NCBI GenBank assembly: GCA_027382625.1
Contig: JAJKFJ010024977.1
Coordinates: forward strand, 1-10,894
Origin: Tetmemena sp. SeJ-2015
Taxonomy: Eukaryota; Ciliophora; Spirotrichea; Sporadotrichida; Oxytrichidae
DNA length: 10,894 nt
Direction of reading: 5' to 3'
The notes beneath the pieces were generated by a model. It did no database searches and was not told where the DNA came from. It saw only the letters and a program-made list of their open reading frames with translations. Position numbers and translations under genes: made by a program. This document shows positions 7,255-10,894 of this stretch, in pieces. Positions within the stretch are counted from its first letter, which is position 1. Each line of letters opens with the position of its first letter.

Positions 7255-8334
7255 CATTTACTGTGGCTCACGATAATTCAAGCATCCTATATTGCACACT
7301 TAAAGCTCAAACCGAAATTCTAAGAAAGCTTAGAAAGTTTATAGCATACTTCATGCCAAAAATTAGCAGGAAAATTTTAACCTCCAATTTTCTCTTTGTA
7401 CGAATAAAATTATTCAAAATTATTAACTTCTAATTTACCAATTGATATAAGTCGATTAATTACTTATTATTTGATTAAAGTAGGATAAAGAATAGATATA
7501 AAACTGACGCCCTTAATATTTATTACCATCTCAATTAAAAGAGAGTGTTTGCTATATTTAAATTCTAAGGCCTAAATAACTGACTCAAATTATATCCCAA
7601 AGCACATGCACATACACACTCAAGAAACAAAAGACTTCTTAGAATACCTTGGACTAAAAAACGACCTCAGAATTCAAATTTCTTCAGTCGAAAGAAGGTG
7701 CCTTCGAAATTTGGGAAGGGGAGTTTTGCATTTTAAAGGGAAAAAAAGGGTTTTACGAAAATATATAAGCTAAGGCTTGAGTCGAGGGGGGATTATATAA
7801 TTAAACTAAGTGAGGGGAATAATTATTTATTAAAATATATAAAATTTCCCTTAGAATGCGACTTCTTCCTTAAAATATTCATGCTTAAAAATTTAAACAA
7901 AAAAATATGGTCATTTATTTAAGACAAAAATATACCATACTTAAAATTACAATGGTATTTTTCTGAATAGTTATATGCATAATAATGAAGATTAATTTCT
8001 TTATTAATATTATTTTTTATATTTGATCGATAAAACACTGGGAGAAGCAATTATTAATTTTAGGAACTTGCAAAACCTACTATCAAATCAAATATATAAC
8101 TCCTTTCATCATATTAAATTAAGTTTCACTAGTTTCATTTTAAAACTACCTACCCACCTAATAATTTCTATCACGCTCATAAGAAAGAATTAATCAGGTG
8201 TAAGAATAGTTGATTCAAAGATTTTGGACGGTAAAAACAATACTAATCTAGTCTGTACGAACAGAACGGTAATAATTTTAAGTTGTGAATTTATTATAAT
8301 TATTCGATTATTCCGGTTATTAAATTTATGCTGA
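7255..8334 (+). CDS. Long TGA-free plus-strand frame, unknown product
   Basis: After a TGA at 7252-7254 the plus strand is open for 359 codons to TGA 8332-8334 with TAA/TAG as Gln. The core 7561-7800 is purine-rich, clearly less A+T-rich, and reads SKAQITDSNYIPKHMHIH, then TKDFLEYLGLKNDLRIQ and SSVERRCLRNLGRGVLHFKG, followed by a basic stretch KKRVLRKYISQGLSRGG. An ATG is at 7606. Flanks are A+T-rich, especially 7800-8080, and are probably IES or spacer. A second plus frame over 7580-7780 is also open and lysine-rich, so frame is not certain. A shorter plus frame at 7197-7433, open even in the standard code, overlaps the start in another phase. No family recognised. Confidence 0.35.
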
Positions 8335-8581
8335 TTTTTGTGGCCTTATCGATTATTCGTTATAAATTTAACTTCTGCTCTTTTTAATTGACAAAGTCTC
8401 TCACATTGAATGACCTTATATCCCAAAAATGCGAAATTTTTATCCAAAAATAAGGAAAAAAAACCACTTGAGATTAATTCTAATAGGAATATAGCAATAT
8501 TTTATGTTGGCTTATACGGTGTAGTTAATAGTTTACCACTGTCAGAGGAACTCTAAATTCACAGCCATTAATCTCACTTCT
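8335..8581. other. A+T-rich spacer downstream of gene 2
   Basis: A+T-rich DNA between the end of the plus-strand frame and the TGA of gene 2; the two converge here. G+C content rises from about 8540 as gene 2 is approached. No terminator or other element is recognised. Confidence 0.4.
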
Positions 8582-9295
8582 TCAATCCTGCTCTAAGATT
8601 AGAGAAGTCGAAGAAGAGAGGGGTGACTAGAGTTCTCTTGGGCATGAAAAGTATAAAGAGTATCTGAGTCTGAGGTGGTGAATCCCCATTCTGAAGTCAG
8701 AAGGCTGATTCAACATAGACTTGCTCTCTTTAAGGCTAAGTTCTGTATAATTAAGTAGAAAATAGGTGAGACTCAGTTAATAACCGGGGATTTTAGATAG
8801 GTAGTCAAGTTAGCAGATCGAAAAGGCCTGCACAGATAGATGGAAAATAATTATGAAGGTTTATGGATCTATTCGAGTTGATCTCTCTTTTCTCCTCTGG
8901 GATAGAAAGCTCTGAAATATTTAGGAAGCAATAAGGCTCCCAGGAAAAAACTCATCTCTTCAAGTTGTAGTTAACTTTACTGGTCTTCTTTGTTGAGTGA
9001 AATTAGTTTATCATGGTCTATCTCTTTGCACTCTCTCAAGGTCTAAATGTAATTACTATTAAGAATAATATCACGTTTTAAATGATGTGGCTAATAAACT
9101 TCTTGAGGGTAAATGTAAGCTCCTCCTTATCTTTTAGAACTGCTTTTCTTCGTTCTTCTGTCAAGTAATTTATGATTATATCTTATTAAAATGCTTCAAA
9201 TGAAAGATATAATCTCTCTCGAATTCCATTCTCAAGTACTTTCGCATGCATCTAAGAATGGTTTTGAAGACAACATCACATCTGAGAGACTTCAT
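8582..9295 (-). CDS. Gene 2: germline paralogue of gene 1, four coding blocks with three short inserts
   Basis: Function unknown. The gene is read on minus with TAA/TAG as Gln. Block 1 from ATG 9295 reads MKSLRCDVVFKTILRCMRK. Block 2 (about 9183-9080) has TEERRKAVLKDKEELTFTLK. Block 3 (about 9049-8864) has TLRECKEIDHDK and FLGALLLPKYFRAF to QLEQIH. Block 4 (about 8844-8582) has VQAFSICQLDYL and runs to TGA 8584-8582. Removing 32, 35 and 23 bp at AGAT, CATTTA and TCCAT repeats gives 207 residues in one frame. Unspliced, the first three blocks run into in-frame TGAs at 9163-9161, 9038-9036 and 8775-8773. All blocks align with gene 1, including 11 of 17 identities across the last junction and 18 of 51 ungapped in the C terminus. 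The frame is open upstream of ATG to 9637. The C-terminal tail after YSL differs from gene 1. No disabling mutation is needed. Confidence 0.8.
8840..8867 (-). other. IES in gene 2, 23 bp, pointer TCCAT
   Basis: ATGGA on plus (TCCAT in gene sense) is at 8840-8844 and 8863-8867. Removal joins QLEQIH to LSVQAFSIC, matching gene 1 QLEKIHQAVQTFSMC. No GT is available for an intron, and the TA dinucleotides inside give wrong lengths, so a TA-bounded insert is excluded for this site. Confidence 0.75.
9044..9084 (-). other. IES in gene 2, 35 bp, pointer CATTTA (or a 32-base intron)
   Basis: TAAATG on plus (CATTTA in gene sense) is at 9044-9049 and 9079-9084. Removal joins KKFISHII to QTLRECKEI in frame. 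A 32-base GT-AG intron inside the same interval also restores the frame (SHIIQN to TLREC). Gene 1 has an insert at the same place, where no intron fits, which favours an IES. Confidence 0.6.
9180..9215 (-). other. IES in gene 2, 32 bp, pointer AGAT
   Basis: ATCT on plus (AGAT in gene sense) is at 9180-9183 and 9212-9215. The interval is A+T-rich. Removal joins RMEFERD to IIINYLTEERRK in frame; without it the frame stops at TGA 9163-9161. No GT start is present for an intron. Confidence 0.65.
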
Positions 9296-9637
9296 ACCGA
9301 AAGAGTGACCCTTGATTTTGGTTCTAGGCTGTCTTAGCCTGAAAGGGTTTGAGTCGCTTACGTTATGTCCCTATCTTGATTTAAATATAAGATGATCTTT
9401 TATGTATAACAGGATTAATTTACTGAAAAGAGACTCCTCTTAAGAGTTATTTTTATTGCTGGTATTAATTTCTTTAATTTTCATTGGTTTGCCTGCTCTT
9501 AATTAAAGATTTGATTTGAAATTTATCCCTAATTAAGCGTGTTTCCTTAATTTCTTACTATCTAGAACTTCTCTTAGGGGTATAATATTACTTTGTGAAG
9601 CACTTTCAAATAATATAAAAATTAAAGAGCAGTAGTA
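9296..9637 (-). CDS. Upstream extension of gene 2 frame
   Basis: The gene 2 frame is open upstream of Met 9295 for 114 codons, to an in-frame TGA at 9640-9638. The part 9296-9375 is G+C-richer and basic (NPFRLRQPRTKIKGHSFG); 9380-9637 is more A+T-rich but still reads like protein in places (REVLDSKKLRKHAQL, KIKEINTSNKNNSQEESLFS, with an internal Met at about 9460). It may be the real N terminus or contain a further IES. Gene 1 also has a basic stretch at this position. Confidence 0.45.
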
Positions 9638-9843
9638 TCAAATTTTTAGTAGTGTATGAATAAGATATACACTTAAAGAAGGGTGGACTATATTTTTTCA
9701 TTTTAAGCTGATAATTAAATTTAAAAAAGTAGATTATTTATTCAAAAGTAAGTTTCTTAAATATTAATGATTTGGTAATAAAAAGTTTGATTTAAAAAAA
9801 CTTTTACTGAATCGAAAGAACACGGTGAGATAGTTCTAGCAAT
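9638..9843. other. A+T-rich spacer, nothing seen
   Basis: Short A+T-rich interval between the gene 2 frame and the next minus-strand frame; no feature recognised. Confidence 0.35.
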
Positions 9844-10311
9844 TCAGAAAACAGATAAAATAGCTCCCCTTATTGCCAAAATAACGAGTTAAATAGAAAT
9901 TATATATGAATGACCATTTTTTCGAATAAATCTGAAGCTTTGAACTTTAGTATAAGGCTTTTATTTTTATCCGATTCTAAAAATGAAATGAGGAAAAGTT
10001 TTAATCCTAAAAATTATCTATTCTAAAATTAAAAGAAGATGAGAAAGTCTTTAAAATTCCCTCTCCTTTTCACTTTCTAAATTATCTCTTTTCATCTTTG
10101 GCATTAGTGAGCCCACCTTGGCAAGCTTTCCACTTAAGGAATGAGACTTTCTTTACCATTTCTTCTGCTTCATTATTTTGCATTTCTTTGAAAGACCTCC
10201 CTCACTTTTACTTTGGCCTCTCTTCTTGAAGAATTATATATAGACTTATAATTATTAATTTACTCTTTTTCTTGATTGCCAATGAGTTTTTGGAAATATT
10301 ATTTCGAATTT
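9844..10311 (-). CDS. Coding-like island upstream of gene 2, unknown basic protein segment
   Basis: Minus-strand TGA-free frame of 155 codons (end TGA 9846-9844). The island 10030-10230 is G+C-richer and encodes a highly charged, lysine-rich peptide: KKRGQSKSEGGLSKKCKIMK, then SLSGKLAKVGSLMPKMKRDN and ESEKEREFQRLSHLL. Downstream of about 10030 it becomes A+T-rich and may be IES. A second minus frame over the same island (MQNNEAEEMVKKVSFLKWK) is also plausible. Being on the same strand and upstream of gene 2 it could be an N-terminal MDS of gene 2 separated by a large IES, or a separate gene. Confidence 0.35.
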
Positions 10312-10442
10312 TCACTTAAGAATTAATACTAGAGGAGCATGATTCTTGTGATTAATGACAAAAAGGATCATAATGAATATCTGATTATAAGATTATAAGA
10401 GTTTGGAAAATCTTGAATCGCAAGTTTTATTTTTGCCGCTTC
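10312..10442. other. Short spacer
   Basis: A+T-rich DNA between two minus-strand coding-like islands; nothing recognised. Confidence 0.3.
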
Positions 10443-10894
10443 TCAGGGTTCTCTATTTATTTTGAGATTCATCATGCTAAAATAAAAAACATAGATTATT
10501 TAAATATAGCCACTAAATATTTTATGCTGTGAAATGTCAGTGGGTTGAGGCTTAATTTCCTAATCATCCCCTTTGGAGGGGCGATCGTTGTGTTGTGAAC
10601 CAATGCGCTCACCTTTCTACTCAGGTTTCAACTGTTCTTAGACTCTTTCACACTAAATTTCTTATAGTCCCAAGTTCAGAGCTGAACTGAAAAGGCTTTC
10701 ATAAAATAAAAAGCTAAATATAAATGTTGTCTTCTATTACAGAAAAAGTAAATCCTTATAATGATTTAAGATCATGCTTATTTTGGCAATAGAAAAATGA
10801 TCCCCCTCTTAGAATAGTAATAATTCTTATTATGATTGCTAATATATTTTTGAGCTCTGACAGATTGAGAAGCTGTTAAAACCGCAGAGTGGTG
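10443..10894 (-). CDS. Partial coding-like frame running off the window
   Basis: Minus-strand frame open from the window edge to TGA 10445-10443 (about 150 codons). The G+C-richer island 10540-10700 encodes a polar, glutamine- and charge-rich peptide: ESLFSSALNLGLQEIQCERV, then QEQLKPEQKGERIGSQHNDR, then SKGDDQEIKPQPTDISQH. Four of the glutamines are TAA or TAG. Composition suggests a disordered segment. The A+T-rich ends are probably not retained. Product unknown; upstream part is outside the window. Confidence 0.45.

Noticed and set aside
7197..7433. Plus-strand frame open even in the standard code
   Set aside because: Length is expected by chance here, composition declines after about 7380, and no pointer links it to the neighbouring frame.
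8648..8881. Plus-strand TGA-free frame of 77 codons that looks protein-like
   Set aside because: It is antisense to gene 2, whose frames here are fixed by ungapped alignment to gene 1.
9044..9118. 9 bp direct repeat TAAATGTAA (9044-9052 and 9110-9118) as a 66 bp IES pointer
   Set aside because: Removal keeps the same frame and runs straight into TGA 9038-9036; the 35 bp CATTTA choice restores the paralogue alignment.
8840..9215. Paramecium- or Euplotes-type TA-bounded IESs
   Set aside because: TA pairs do not give the needed length at the 8840-8867 site, and pointers at all sites of genes 1 and 2 are longer non-TA words.

Overview
The window reads as germline (micronuclear) DNA of a spirotrich ciliate of the Oxytricha/Stylonychia kind. 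It is strongly A+T-rich and has almost no usable open frame in the standard code. When TAA and TAG are read as glutamine and only TGA as stop, islands of coding-like sequence appear. Two of them, 6.9 kb apart, encode the same peptide, DVVFKTILR-(S/C)-MRK. Over those 13 codons they differ by eight silent changes and one replacement, which fixes strand, frame and genetic code. The coding islands are cut by short A+T-rich inserts bounded by 4-6 bp direct repeats that are not TA. Removing the insert with one repeat copy restores the frame. These are the marks of MDSs (retained segments), IESs (eliminated segments) and pointers. The organism call is inference; no rRNA, telomere or known marker is present.

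Layout. 1-625: A+T-rich, no gene seen. 626-1204: weak minus-strand open frame. 1147-2416 (minus): gene 1, in four coding blocks with IESs of about 61, 23 (or 38) and 574 (or 619) bp. 3181-3711 (minus): a third, poorly resolved locus. 4135-4389: weak candidate. 5281-5656 (plus): a fourth locus with a 49 bp IES, possibly a distant relative. About 6251-7025 (minus): an unrelated unknown gene with two or three inserts. 7255-8334 (plus): a long TGA-free frame with a convincing core at 7561-7800. 8582-9295 (minus): gene 2, in four blocks split by inserts of 23, 35 and 32 bp. 9844-10311 and 10443-10894 (minus): two further coding-like islands, the last running off the window.

Genes 1 and 2 are paralogues over their whole reconstructed length (about 203 and 207 residues from the aligned Met). 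All three insert sites fall within a few codons of each other in the two proteins, although pointer sequence and insert length differ in every pair. This is the main observation of the window: a duplicated germline gene keeps its IES positions while the IESs and pointers have turned over. I do not know the function of the protein family. The general pattern (DVV.KT.LR near the N terminus, a central FLG(S/A)LL segment, an FS(M/I)C.L segment) recalls hypothetical proteins of spirotrich ciliates, but that is memory, not a search.

Pointer repeats of 4-6 bp are common by chance in A+T-rich DNA. The inserts are believable because removing them restores paralogue alignment, not because of the repeats alone. 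Four TGA-free frames of about 290-360 codons occur; at this composition a couple are expected by chance, so length alone was not used as evidence.
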